Shown in pieces: positions 16,505-24,823 of a stretch of 64,000 bases of DNA (position 1 is the first letter of the stretch; every line of letters starts with the position of its first letter). The DNA comes from CAWKAV01 sp963847735 (GTDB taxonomy: Bacteria; Desulfobacterota; Desulfuromonadia; Desulfuromonadales; BM103). Under the pieces are notes generated by a model that made no database searches, had not been told where the DNA came from, and saw only the letters and a program-made list of their open reading frames with translations. Where the stretch lies: assembly GCA_963847735.1 (NCBI GenBank), contig CAWKAV010000027.1:1-64000 (forward strand). Direction: 5' to 3'. A program made the translations under genes and the position numbers.

Positions 16505-17500
16505 TCAACTTCTGCTTTGACGGAACCGTCCGACCTCGCTGCTGAAATGGCAAGCGGCCTGATGCCCATCTGCCTGCTTAACCAATGCCGGATACTCCTG
16601 ACGACAAACCTCCTGCACGTAGGGGCAGCGCGGGTGGAAATGACAGCCGCGCGGTGGATTGATCGGTGAAGGAATTTCGCCACTTAAAACCTGATGCTGT
16701 CGGACATGCTGTGGATCGGGAATTGGTACGGCGTTAAGTAGAGCTTCGCTGTACGGATGGCGTGGCCGATTATAAAACTGGTCGGCGTCGGCCAACTCGA
16801 CGATACGCCCCAGGTACATGACCGCCACCCGGTCACAGACATGTTCGATAATACCGAGATCGTGAGAAATAAAAAGGTAGGTCAAACCGAATTCCAGCTG
16901 CAGGTCTTTGAGCAGGTTGATGATCTGGGCCTGAATCGATAGATCGAGAGCCGAGACCGGTTCGTCGGCAACAACCAGTCGCGGTCGAACTGCCAGGGTG
17001 CGGGCGATGCCGATGCGTTGGCGCTGGCCACCGGAAAATTCGTGGGGATAGCGATCGTAATGCTCGGGGGGCAGGCCGACTTTTTTCATCAGCGTAAGAA
17101 CCTGCTCACGAATTTCACTGCCGTGAGCAAGGTTGTGGATGACCAGAGGCTCTCCGATGATCTCACCGACGCGCATGCGTGGATTGAGTGATGAATAGGG
17201 ATCCTGAAAGATCATCTGCATCTCTCGTCGCAAGGCAGTCATTTCACGTTTTGGCATGCCGGTGACACTCTTGCCGTCAAAGTGAATGGTGCCCTCGTCT
17301 GGTTCGATCAGGCGCAATAAAAGTTTGCCGGTAGTCGATTTCCCGCAGCCGGATTCACCAACCAGGCCGAGAGTTTCGCCAGCGTTAATCTCGAAAGAGA
17401 CACCATCCACAGCTTTAAGGCTCTGTTTCGCTGCCCCGGGCCGACTGGCACTGACCTTGAAAGCTTTGCGCAGGTTTTGCACTGTGAGCAGAGTCGACAT
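16505..17500 (-). CDS. oppF: Oligopeptide/dipeptide ABC transporter ATPase, F type
   Basis: 331 residues from ATG 17500, which overlaps the oppD stop (TAATG). An ABC ATPase energising peptide import at the inner membrane: Walker A GESGCGKST, Q-loop MIFQDPYSSLNP, signature FSGGQRQRIGIAR, Walker B VVADEPVSALD. The C-terminal oligopeptide extension is present (GEIPSPINPPRGCHFHPRCP), including the cysteines that bind an Fe-S cluster in OppD/DppD-like proteins. Permease and binding-protein genes are absent nearby, so this pair serves a transporter encoded elsewhere. Confidence 0.92.
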   Translation of the reverse strand: MSTLLTVQNLRKAFKVSASRPGAAKQSLKAVDGVSFEINAGETLGLVGESGCGKSTTGKLLLRLIEPDEGTIHFDGKSVTGMPKREMTALRREMQMIFQDPYSSLNPRMRVGEIIGEPLVIHNLAHGSEIREQVLTLMKKVGLPPEHYDRYPHEFSGGQRQRIGIARTLAVRPRLVVADEPVSALDLSIQAQIINLLKDLQLEFGLTYLFISHDLGIIEHVCDRVAVMYLGRIVELADADQFYNRPRHPYSEALLNAVPIPDPQHVRQHQVLSGEIPSPINPPRGCHFHPRCPYVQEVCRQEYPALVKQADGHQAACHFSSEVGRFRQSRS

Positions 17501-18462
17501 TATTGCCCCTGCCAGCAGCGCAGCCAGTGTCCCGGTTGCACTTCCTTGAGCGGCGGAAGTTGACCGCGGCAAGGGGCGAAACTCTCGGGGCAGCGCTCGA
17601 GGAAAGAGCACTTATCATCTGCAGCTCCGGATCTGGGAACGCTGCCTTCAATGGGAACCAGACGCTTCTGGCGTTCGCCGACGCGTGGGATGCAGGCCAA
17701 AAGCCCTCTTGTATAGGGGTGCCGGGGGTTTGCGTAAAGTTCTTTGACAGGAGCGGTTTCCAGAATTGATCCGGCGTACATGATCGCAACCCGGTCGGCA
17801 TTTTCGGCAACCACGCCGAGATCGTGAGTGATCAGCAGGGTTGCCATGTTGTGCTCTGCCCTGATCTGGGCGAGCAGATCCATAATCTGGGCCTGGATGG
17901 TAACGTCCAGAGCCGTTGTCGGTTCGTCGGCAATCAGCAATTGCGGGTCACAGGCCAGGGCCATGGCGATCATGACGCGCTGGCGCATGCCGCCGGAGAG
18001 TTGATGAGGATAATCCTTGAGCCTCTGGCCGGCATCGGGCATGCCGACCTTGTGCAGAAGCTCTGCAGCTATCTCCGTGGCTTCGCTTTTATCGTGGCCC
18101 CGGTGCAACTGCAGTGTTTCCATGATCTGGTCGCCTATGCGAAAGACCGGATTGAGCGAAGTCATTGGCTCCTGAAAAATCATGCCGATACGATTGCCTC
18201 GCACGCGGCGGATTTCCGCTTCGGGGATCCGCAGCAGGTCGATACCATCGAAACGGATGTCGCCGCCAACGATGCGTCCCGGTTCAGGAACCAGACGCAA
18301 CAGGGAGAGAGCGGTCATCGATTTGCCGCAACCTGATTCGCCCACCAGCGCTAGCGTTTCGCCGCGCTCGATGGTGAAATCAATGCCAGCGATGGCCTTG
18401 ATCAGGCCTTCGCGGGTAAAGAAATAAGTCTTCAGGTTGCTGACTTCAAGAAGTGTGCTCAT
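17500..18462 (-). CDS. oppD: Oligopeptide/dipeptide ABC transporter ATPase, D type
   Basis: 320 residues, partner of oppF in a peptide importer. Walker A GESGCGKSM, Q-loop MIFQEPMTSLNP, signature LSGGMRQRVMIAMAL, Walker B LIADEPTTALD, and the C-terminal extension KCSFLERCPESFAPC with clustered cysteines. First of a translationally coupled pair. No permease gene lies upstream: the neighbour is a divergent PHP gene. Orphan oppDF pairs are therefore a notable feature here. Confidence 0.92.
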   Translation of the reverse strand: MSTLLEVSNLKTYFFTREGLIKAIAGIDFTIERGETLALVGESGCGKSMTALSLLRLVPEPGRIVGGDIRFDGIDLLRIPEAEIRRVRGNRIGMIFQEPMTSLNPVFRIGDQIMETLQLHRGHDKSEATEIAAELLHKVGMPDAGQRLKDYPHQLSGGMRQRVMIAMALACDPQLLIADEPTTALDVTIQAQIMDLLAQIRAEHNMATLLITHDLGVVAENADRVAIMYAGSILETAPVKELYANPRHPYTRGLLACIPRVGERQKRLVPIEGSVPRSGAADDKCSFLERCPESFAPCRGQLPPLKEVQPGHWLRCWQGQ

Positions 18463-18610
18463 GGTGTCCTGTTGACGGGGTCAGAAGTTAGCGCAAATGG
18501 AAGCATGCCCTCGCAGGGGATGTCAATGCTAAAGACTATGCGAAAGACCGGAGCGCGGAACGCGTGACGCGGAAAACTTTTGACATGTGATTGGTCTTTG
18601 TTGGCTATTC

Positions 18611-18648
18611 TCGTCTCTCGTCTCTCGTCTCTCGTCTCTCGTCTCTCG
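18611..18648. repeat. Heptamer tandem repeat (TCGTCTC)n
   Basis: Five exact copies of TCGTCTC plus a partial one, in the 237-bp gap between divergent oppD and the PHP gene. A possible -35 TTGACA for the PHP gene is at 18580-18585, with no good -10. Such repeats can slip and change promoter spacing; that effect is not shown here. Confidence 0.85.
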
Positions 18649-18699
18649 ATTTGTGTTACCATTACCAAGTTCCACTCACTCATGAAAATGGTGATACCC

Positions 18700-19560
18700 A
18701 TGCACGAGCTGGTTGACCTCCACCTCCACAGTATTTTTTCCGATGGTGTCCTGACTCCGACGGAGCTGGTTGCCGAAGCTGCTTCGCTCGGTTTGCGTGC
18801 GATTGCGCTGGCTGACCATGATAACGTGGATGGCATCCCGGAAGCGCTCTCTGCCGGACGTCAGTATGGCGTCGAGGTCATTCCGGCGGTTGAGCTTTCG
18901 GTTGTCTGGCAGGAGCTGAGCGATCTGCACCTGCTCGGTTATGCTTTCGATCATGAAAATAGCGCCTTGCAAAAGGCGCTTGGTGAATTCAGGGCATTCA
19001 GGGCCGGACGAAGTGAACGCATCCTTGCCAATATCAATCTACAACTGGCGGAGGAAGGGCGGCAACCGCTCTTGTCTGCAGATATCAGACAGCGGGCTGG
19101 CGGCACAATCGGGCGACCGCACATCGGCCAGGTCCTGCTCGCTTCTGGTTACGCGCGAAGTATGGAGGACGCCTTCTTGCGTTACCTGGTGCCATGCAAC
19201 GAACCGAAGCGCTTCTTCCCGATTGCCGAGGCGATCCGCCTGATTCACGATGCCGGTGGTTGTACGGTCCTGGCTCATCCGCCGTTTATTGGTGTCAGCG
19301 ATGCACGGCTCGCGGAGCTGCTCGATGAGTTTATTGCCCTGGGTCTTGATGGCCTGGAAGCATACAATTCCGGCGCCAGCAACGATGGCATTGATCGCTA
19401 CATAACTGTGGCGCGCCGGAAGGGCTTGATAGTGGCAGGTGGCTCCGATTTCCATCAGCCGATCAAGGGGGGAGTCGTGATGGGCGTCGGGCGCGGCAAT
19501 CTGAAGATCCCATATCGTTGTGTGGAGGAGATTCGACAGGCTGCCGGTCGAAGGAATTGA
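18700..19560 (+). CDS. PHP-domain phosphoesterase
   Basis: About 286 residues from ATG 18700 (GGTG upstream); in-frame ATGs at 18682 and 18688 are alternatives. The PHP metal-binding motifs are complete: DLHLHSIFSDG, ADHDNVDG, PAVELS, RPHIG, LAHPPF and GSDFH. The family of this size includes RNase AM/YciV-type enzymes that act on 3',5'-nucleoside bisphosphates and short RNAs, which is the likeliest role; DNA polymerase III alpha is excluded by length. Monocistronic; the upstream leader holds a heptamer repeat that would be translated only if a much earlier start were used. Confidence 0.85.
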   Translation: MHELVDLHLHSIFSDGVLTPTELVAEAASLGLRAIALADHDNVDGIPEALSAGRQYGVEVIPAVELSVVWQELSDLHLLGYAFDHENSALQKALGEFRAFRAGRSERILANINLQLAEEGRQPLLSADIRQRAGGTIGRPHIGQVLLASGYARSMEDAFLRYLVPCNEPKRFFPIAEAIRLIHDAGGCTVLAHPPFIGVSDARLAELLDEFIALGLDGLEAYNSGASNDGIDRYITVARRKGLIVAGGSDFHQPIKGGVVMGVGRGNLKIPYRCVEEIRQAAGRRN

Positions 19561-19673
19561 CAGACAATAGAGGATTTATAGACAAGTAATTATCGTTTCC
19601 GTGACGGCCATTTCCATGGCGGTTCCCTGGTGAAATCCATGCCCCGTTTCGGGTCACGAACCCAACTCGCCAC

Positions 19674-20114
19674 TTACCGACCAAACTTCATGGTGCCGGT
19701 ATCGTATGCCAGATCCATATAGAGATCATCATTGATGAAAAAGTAGATTTTCGCGGCATTCATGTCTTTGATAAAGGTTTGATCCCGTGAGTCCTCTGGG
19801 CACATTGCCCGCGTGGTGTGGGTCACCTCAAGCGTGATGTTTTTATCTTTTGCCGCATAGCTGCCGCCTCCACGGTTACAGTCGGCCTGAATGTTCAGTG
19901 TGCCATCCGAATGAAAGATGACTGTATATCGGGAGGAGTCAACCGGGGCGGACTGCTGATCGTTGCTGTAAACGGTATGTTGCCATTTCCAGACGACACC
20001 GGTGATGTCACCAGCTTCCGGCACACCTCCGGCCTGGAGAGATTGGGTAATGAAAATGAAGCATGTGACAAGCATGCAAACCATAGGGAAACGGCTCAGA
20101 TTTTGATATTGCAC
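19674..20114 (-). CDS. META-domain (HslJ-like) exported protein
   Basis: 146 residues from a GTG start at 20114, supported by GGAGG nine bases upstream. Residues 1-28 form a signal peptide (MVCMLVTCFIFITQSLQAGG). The mature part matches the META domain: GVVWKWQHT, then YTVIFHSDGTLNIQADCNRGGGSY, TRAMCPEDSRDQTFIKDMNAAKIYFFINDDL (shown in parts). These small periplasmic or outer-membrane proteins have no settled function; HslJ is linked to heat shock and drug tolerance. Two cysteines (CNRG, MCPE) are placed as in the family and could form a disulfide. Confidence 0.8.
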   Translation of the reverse strand: MQYQNLSRFPMVCMLVTCFIFITQSLQAGGVPEAGDITGVVWKWQHTVYSNDQQSAPVDSSRYTVIFHSDGTLNIQADCNRGGGSYAAKDKNITLEVTHTTRAMCPEDSRDQTFIKDMNAAKIYFFINDDLYMDLAYDTGTMKFGR

Positions 20115-20120
20115 GGCGGT

Positions 20121-20336
20121 ATTCCTCCTCTGTTACCTAATTATCAAGGTTACCATTACCCCTACAATGGCTGGGGCAGAAGTCCCGTTTATATCTATGA
20201 TCGTCCGGGTTACAAACCTCCCAGGCCTCTGGAATACAGACCCCCGGGAAACAGACTTCCGGACGTCAGGCCTCCCGGAAACAAGCCGCCGAGCATTGGC
20301 CGTCCTACGTTTGCCCTCGTCACAGGGCCAAGGTAA
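20121..20336 (+). pseudogene. Possible remnant of a Pro/Gly/Tyr-rich exported protein
   Basis: On the plus strand the frame reads IPPLLPNYQGYHYPYNGW, then YIYDRPGYKPPRPLEYRPPGN, RLPDVRPPGNKPPSIGRP, then stop. The repeated RPPGN unit and the Tyr/Pro bias look like a real secreted-protein tail, but no start, RBS or signal peptide exists in frame; upstream the frame runs antisense into the META gene. It may be the end of a truncated gene, or chance. The rest of the gap to mntP (20337-20538) shows nothing recognisable. Confidence 0.3.
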
Positions 20337-20538
20337 AGCATGACTGCCGAGAGCGCGATGCATGGATGAGGACGACTGATCTGGCCGACTTCATCTTACA
20401 GAAACCAACTTGAAAAATCTTGATAAATGCCTGTTGTTCGGCACTTCCTGTGACGGCTAAATTGAGGCCGCATGCAGGTTGGGCGGTTTTTTGTGGCTGC
20501 GTTCTGACAGCTCATCAAAAACAGATTTTTATCACCAG

Positions 20539-21099
20539 TTACATCAAGAGATGTTCGAAAAGAATTTTGATGCCGATACCAATCAGGATGCACCCGCCAA
20601 AGATTTCTACACGAGCCCCCCAGCGACGGCCGATGCGATCGCCCAACAACATGCCGGCTACGGTGAGGATGCCGGCAACCAGGCCGATCACCAGGGAGGG
20701 CATCCAGATCGAGACGCCGATGACACTCAATGAAAAGCCGACCGCGAGAGCGTCAATGCTGGTGGCAATGGAGAGCATAACCAGACTTAATCCCCTGGTT
20801 GGATCACGGTCGTCAGCCTTTTCTTCATCATTGCAGGCCTCGTGAATCATGCGGCCACCGATCAGGGCCAGCAGGGTAAAGGCAATCCAGTGATCCCAGG
20901 ACGAGACCCACTGGATGATGGTTTGACCGGCCAGCCAGCCGATGACCGGCATCAGGGCTTGAAAAAGACCGAAGTGGAAACCGAGACGAAACAGATGCCG
21001 CCCGGTAAGGCGTGACAGGACCGTTCCGGTGCCAAGGGCGACGGCAAACGCGTCCATCGCCAGAGCCAGCGCCAGACCGAGTAAGGTTACGGCATCCAT
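20539..21099 (-). CDS. mntP: Manganese efflux pump MntP
   Basis: 186 residues with six predicted membrane helices, the usual MntP size and layout. The two conserved aspartate-containing helices are present: ALAMDAFAVALGTG and SIATSIDALAVGFSLS, whose acidic residues are needed for Mn2+ export. Exports Mn2+ across the inner membrane. In many bacteria mntP has a yybP-ykoY Mn2+ riboswitch; I looked at the 200-bp leader and saw no such motif. RBS is weak (GGGAATAACAGCAAA before ATG). Monocistronic. Confidence 0.93.
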   Translation of the reverse strand: MDAVTLLGLALALAMDAFAVALGTGTVLSRLTGRHLFRLGFHFGLFQALMPVIGWLAGQTIIQWVSSWDHWIAFTLLALIGGRMIHEACNDEEKADDRDPTRGLSLVMLSIATSIDALAVGFSLSVIGVSIWMPSLVIGLVAGILTVAGMLLGDRIGRRWGARVEIFGGCILIGIGIKILFEHLLM

Positions 21100-21297
21100 T
21101 TTGCTGTTATTCCCAATGGGGTTGCTGCTTTGGTGCGGTTCATGACCGCGAGTTATTACGGAAGATTGTCCGGAATGTCAATGCGTTAGGTCTTTCTGTC
21201 GTTCATCACTTGTCTAATGGAGCAAGTATTGGTTACTATGTTCCCTTGATCATGTCAAATATCAACCGGTTTCAACATCGGAGAAAGATTAATTCTT

Positions 21298-22080
21298 ATG
21301 CGTTCATTCCTGATTCTGACGGTCCTCCTGTTGTTTGCTCATGACACTTTTGCCATGTCTTCTGACGGCTGTGGTGCTGGTGCCTGCGCCGATTGCCATA
21401 GCCTCACCAGAGAAGAGACCGCCCAGCTTCTCGGTGACATGGTCGACAAGGTCAATAAAGTCGAGTTCTCAGAAGTTCCTGGATTGTGGGTGGCGGAAGT
21501 CGAAAAAGATCAGAAGAAGCTGCCGATCTATATCGATTTTTCCAAACATTATCTGGTCTCCGGCAATATCGTGCGCCTGAACGACAAGGCCAACCTTACC
21601 CGGCAACGCAGCGTCATGATGAACAGGGTTGATGTCAGCAAAATCCCCCTTCAGGATGCGTTGCTGCTTGGCAAATCATCGGCAAAAAACAAGGTCATTG
21701 TTTTTACCGACCCGGAGTGCCCCTTTTGCAGGAAACTTCACGAGGAGCTTAAAGAAGTTGTCAGACGCGACCCGGAGATTGCCTTCCTGATCAAACTCTA
21801 CCCTCTCAAGATTCATCCAAATGCCTATGCGATCTCAAAGAGTATCGTCTGCAGTGCATCGATAGAGTATCTTGAAATGAGTTTTGCCGGCAAACCGGTG
21901 CCGTCGGCAACTTGCGACACTCCGGTGGTCGATCAGACCCTGGCCATTGCCAGCGATCTCGGCGTACGTTCCACACCGACCCTGATTCTGCCTGACGGGT
22001 TGGTCGTGCCGGGCTTCAAAGATGCTGACGCTCTTTTGTCGCTGATCGGCAAGAATATTGCGCAAGTCGTTGTGAAATAA
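21298..22080 (+). CDS. DsbC-like thiol-disulfide protein with an N-terminal CxxCH motif
   Basis: 260 residues. A signal peptide (1-19) is followed by a short Cys-rich segment, GCGAGACADCHS, containing C30-x2-C33-H34, the c-type haem attachment motif. The rest is a thioredoxin-fold domain like DsbC, with active site C141-P-F-C144 (TDPECPFCRKL), the cis-Pro loop STPTLILPDG and extra cysteines C189-region and C208-region typical of DsbC. Predicted periplasmic disulfide isomerase or reductase, perhaps with haem; the haem is inference from a motif of four residues. RBS CGGAGAAAG. Such proteins suit organisms rich in multihaem cytochromes. Confidence 0.85.
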   Translation: MRSFLILTVLLLFAHDTFAMSSDGCGAGACADCHSLTREETAQLLGDMVDKVNKVEFSEVPGLWVAEVEKDQKKLPIYIDFSKHYLVSGNIVRLNDKANLTRQRSVMMNRVDVSKIPLQDALLLGKSSAKNKVIVFTDPECPFCRKLHEELKEVVRRDPEIAFLIKLYPLKIHPNAYAISKSIVCSASIEYLEMSFAGKPVPSATCDTPVVDQTLAIASDLGVRSTPTLILPDGLVVPGFKDADALLSLIGKNIAQVVVK

Positions 22081-22192
22081 TAATTATTCTGTCTCTTGCC
22101 TTTAGCTCATCTATCTGATATGACAACCTACCGAAATGCTCGTTTTTAGACTTCGGACAAAGGTGGCAAAAGTTTCTCAGGAGGCAGGATTC

Positions 22193-22960
22193 ATGGGTTT
22201 GATGGATGGCAAGCGCGGCATCATTTTTGGGGTCGCCAATGAAAAAAGTATTGCCTGGGGTGTCGCCCAGCAGTTGCATGCGGCGGGAGCCGAGTTGGCT
22301 TTTACCTATCTGAACGAGGCTCTTGAAAAGCGTGTGCGCCCACTGGCTGCAAGCCTCGGTTCCACAATAATTCTGCCGTGTGATGTTGGGTCCGATGACG
22401 ATATCACCGCTGTTTTTAAAGGCCTTGAGCAAGAGTGGAGCACGATCGATTTTGTCGTTCACGCGGTCGCTTTTGCCAATCGGGAGGATTTGAAAAACCC
22501 CTTCTCTCAGACCCGTCGCGAAGGCTTCACTCTGGCTATGGATATCAGCGCCTATTCGCTGATTGCCATGACCCGTTGTGCTTTGCCCCTGATGCCGGAA
22601 GGTGGCAGCATCGTCACCATGAGCTACCTCGGTGCCGTGATGGCTGTGCCCGGTTATAATGTGATGGGGGTTGCCAAGGCGGCCCTGGAAGCCTCGGTTC
22701 GATATCTGGCGGCTGAACTTGGCCCCAAAAAGATCCGTGTCAATGCAGTCTCCGCAGGGCCCATCAAAACCCTCGCGGCATCAGGTGTCGGTAATTTTAA
22801 TGAAAAGCTGCACGTTATGGAAGTGCGTAGCCCGCTGCGGCGGACGGTCACCCAGGAGGAGGTCGGCAAAGCCAGCCTCTATCTCCTCTCTGACCTCTCT
22901 TCCGGGGTCACCGGAGAAGTTCACTATGTCGATGGCGGCTTCAATATTTCCGCGGAGTGA
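22193..22960 (+). CDS. fabI: Enoyl-[acyl-carrier-protein] reductase (NADH)
   Basis: 255 residues from ATG 22193, with GGAGG eight bases before; the frame is open further upstream without an RBS. Catalyses the last step of each fatty-acid elongation cycle. FabI hallmarks: GVANEKSIAWG nucleotide-binding loop, SYLGAVMAVPGYNVMGVAKAAL with the Tyr-x6-Lys pair, and SAGPIKTLAASGV. It lies 13 kb from the main fab operon at 36-42 kb, a common arrangement. A terminator follows immediately. Confidence 0.96.
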   Translation: MGLMDGKRGIIFGVANEKSIAWGVAQQLHAAGAELAFTYLNEALEKRVRPLAASLGSTIILPCDVGSDDDITAVFKGLEQEWSTIDFVVHAVAFANREDLKNPFSQTRREGFTLAMDISAYSLIAMTRCALPLMPEGGSIVTMSYLGAVMAVPGYNVMGVAKAALEASVRYLAAELGPKKIRVNAVSAGPIKTLAASGVGNFNEKLHVMEVRSPLRRTVTQEEVGKASLYLLSDLSSGVTGEVHYVDGGFNISAE

Positions 22961-22985
22961 GCATTGGTCTCGCAATTCAATTGTC

Positions 22986-23016
22986 AAAAAGGGTCCTCAG
23001 TGGGGCCTTTTTTGCG
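22986..23016 (+). terminator. Intrinsic terminator after fabI
   Basis: AAAAAGG-GTCC (22986-22996) pairs with GGGG-CCTTTTT, one mismatch, ending in a T run to 23013. About 25 bases past the fabI stop. Confidence 0.7.
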
Positions 23017-23135
23017 TATGGTTCCAACCGTATCAAAACAGAAATCAGAATACAGGAAACCGTCGTGTCTGAAGCTCTGTTCAGTGTCTTCCCGTTTCCT
23101 GCAAGCAGTATTCTAACCTTGAAGAGCCTTTCACC

Positions 23136-24773
23136 ATGATCTACGGCAGCACCACAGGACTCAAACCAAGCCAGATCAAGGCCCTGGAAAGAATCTATCA
23201 GCGACGCCTGCCCGCCAGTGAAGTGATGACCCCTGAGCTGGCCCGCTACCTGACAGAGCAGTCCAGGGAATTGCGCCGCCAGATCGGTTTGATTGTCGAT
23301 CGGAGTGGCGAGGTCAAGTATGTTGTCCTCGGTGATGATCGCGGACTGGTCATTCCTGACCTGACCGATTTTGGCCTGGGCCGGAGCGGCCTGCGTGGCT
23401 TGCGTTGTTTCCATACGCATCTCAAGGGTGAGCCGATATCCCAGGATGATCTTAACGATCTGGCGCTCTTGCGGCTTGATATGATGATCAGCATCGCCGT
23501 TGGCGAGGATGGCTTGCCGGGACAGATTCATTGTGCCCATCTGATTCCAGCCAATCTGGACGGACAGATTCACCTGCTGCAGAGAATTCCGTCAATATAC
23601 AGCTGGAAGCTTGATTTTAGCGCCTTTATACGGGCTCTCGATGCCGAGCTGGAGCATTCGCGTTCGGCAACGGTCGATCTTGGTGACCGTCGGGAAAAGG
23701 CGATTCTGCTTTCGGTGACCCAGGCCTCTCTCCGTGAAGTTGAAGATAGCCTGGATGAATTGGCTGAATTGGCCCGCACTGCTAATGTGGTTGTCCTCGA
23801 CCGAATCATGCAACGCTCACGCACGGTGAATCCGCGCACCTTGATAGGCGAAGGCAAGCTCAGGGAGGTTGTGATCAGCGCCTTGCATAAAGGGGCGACC
23901 CTGTTGGTTTTCGATCAGGACCTCAGCCCGGTCCAGGCCCGCACAATTGCCACCATGACGGATCTTAAAGTCCTCGATCGCAGCCAGTTGATTCTCGATA
24001 TCTTTGCCCGCCGCGCACACACTCTGGACGGCAAGGTTCAGGTTGAACTTGCTCAACTCAAGTACATACTGCCGCGCTTGAGTGGCAAAGGAACGGCCAT
24101 GTCGCGCCTGATGGGCGGAATTGGCGGACGCGGACCTGGTGAGACCAAGCTGGAGACAGATCGTCGCCGGATTCGCGATCGCATCAGCCGCCTGGAAAAA
24201 CAGCTCGCTTCCCTGAGCAAGGGGCGTTTGCAACGACGCCAGAAGCGAATCAGGACCGGCGTGCCGATTGTCTCAATCGTCGGTTATACCAACGCCGGCA
24301 AGTCAACCTTGCTTAACGCGCTGACCCAGAGTGAGGTCTTTACTGAAGATCTGCTGTTTGCGACCCTGGACACCTCGACCCGCCGGCTGCGCTTTCCCAG
24401 GGAGCGCGAGGTGATTATTACTGACACGGTTGGCTTTATCAGGCAGCTGCCGAAAAGTCTGATGGGGGCATTCAAGGCGACCCTTGAAGAACTGGTTGAC
24501 GCGAACTTTCTTCTCCATGTGGTTGATATCTCTAATCCTCGTTTCGAAGAGCAGATACGAGCAGTCGAACATATCCTGCAGGAACTCGATCTTCATGAAA
24601 TCAGCAGGGTCCTGGTTTTTAACAAGATTGATCTGGTTCCTTATGAGGAGATAGATTCGCTCTGCCGGCGTTTTGATGCGATCGCAGTCAGTGCCTATCA
24701 CAGGGAGAGCTTTACTGATCTGCTACGGGAAATCGAAGAGCGTTGCTGGGGTGACGAGCTCCGGAGAAATTGA
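23136..24773 (+). CDS. hflX: GTPase HflX
   Basis: 545 residues. HflX binds the 50S subunit and splits or rescues stalled 70S ribosomes. The usual HflX core is preceded by an extra N-terminal domain of about 185 residues, seen in this lineage. Core: glycine-rich GGIGGRGPGETKLETDRRRI, coiled region, G1 GYTNAGKSTL (about 384-393), G2/G3 LDTSTRRL and ITDTVGFIRQLP, G4 NKIDL, G5 VSAY. Downstream, after 50 bases, is a lytic transglycosylase gene on the same strand, probably separate in function. No strong RBS at ATG 23136. Confidence 0.95.
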   Translation: MIYGSTTGLKPSQIKALERIYQRRLPASEVMTPELARYLTEQSRELRRQIGLIVDRSGEVKYVVLGDDRGLVIPDLTDFGLGRSGLRGLRCFHTHLKGEPISQDDLNDLALLRLDMMISIAVGEDGLPGQIHCAHLIPANLDGQIHLLQRIPSIYSWKLDFSAFIRALDAELEHSRSATVDLGDRREKAILLSVTQASLREVEDSLDELAELARTANVVVLDRIMQRSRTVNPRTLIGEGKLREVVISALHKGATLLVFDQDLSPVQARTIATMTDLKVLDRSQLILDIFARRAHTLDGKVQVELAQLKYILPRLSGKGTAMSRLMGGIGGRGPGETKLETDRRRIRDRISRLEKQLASLSKGRLQRRQKRIRTGVPIVSIVGYTNAGKSTLLNALTQSEVFTEDLLFATLDTSTRRLRFPREREVIITDTVGFIRQLPKSLMGAFKATLEELVDANFLLHVVDISNPRFEEQIRAVEHILQELDLHEISRVLVFNKIDLVPYEEIDSLCRRFDAIAVSAYHRESFTDLLREIEERCWGDELRRN

Positions 24774-24823
24774 CAAGCGGCGTATTTTTCGTGTAGCCTG
24801 AGCCCGCTCTTGGAGGTTTATAA

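Noticed and set aside
21100..21297. yybP-ykoY manganese riboswitch before mntP
   Set aside because: No match to the conserved junction motifs on the minus strand.
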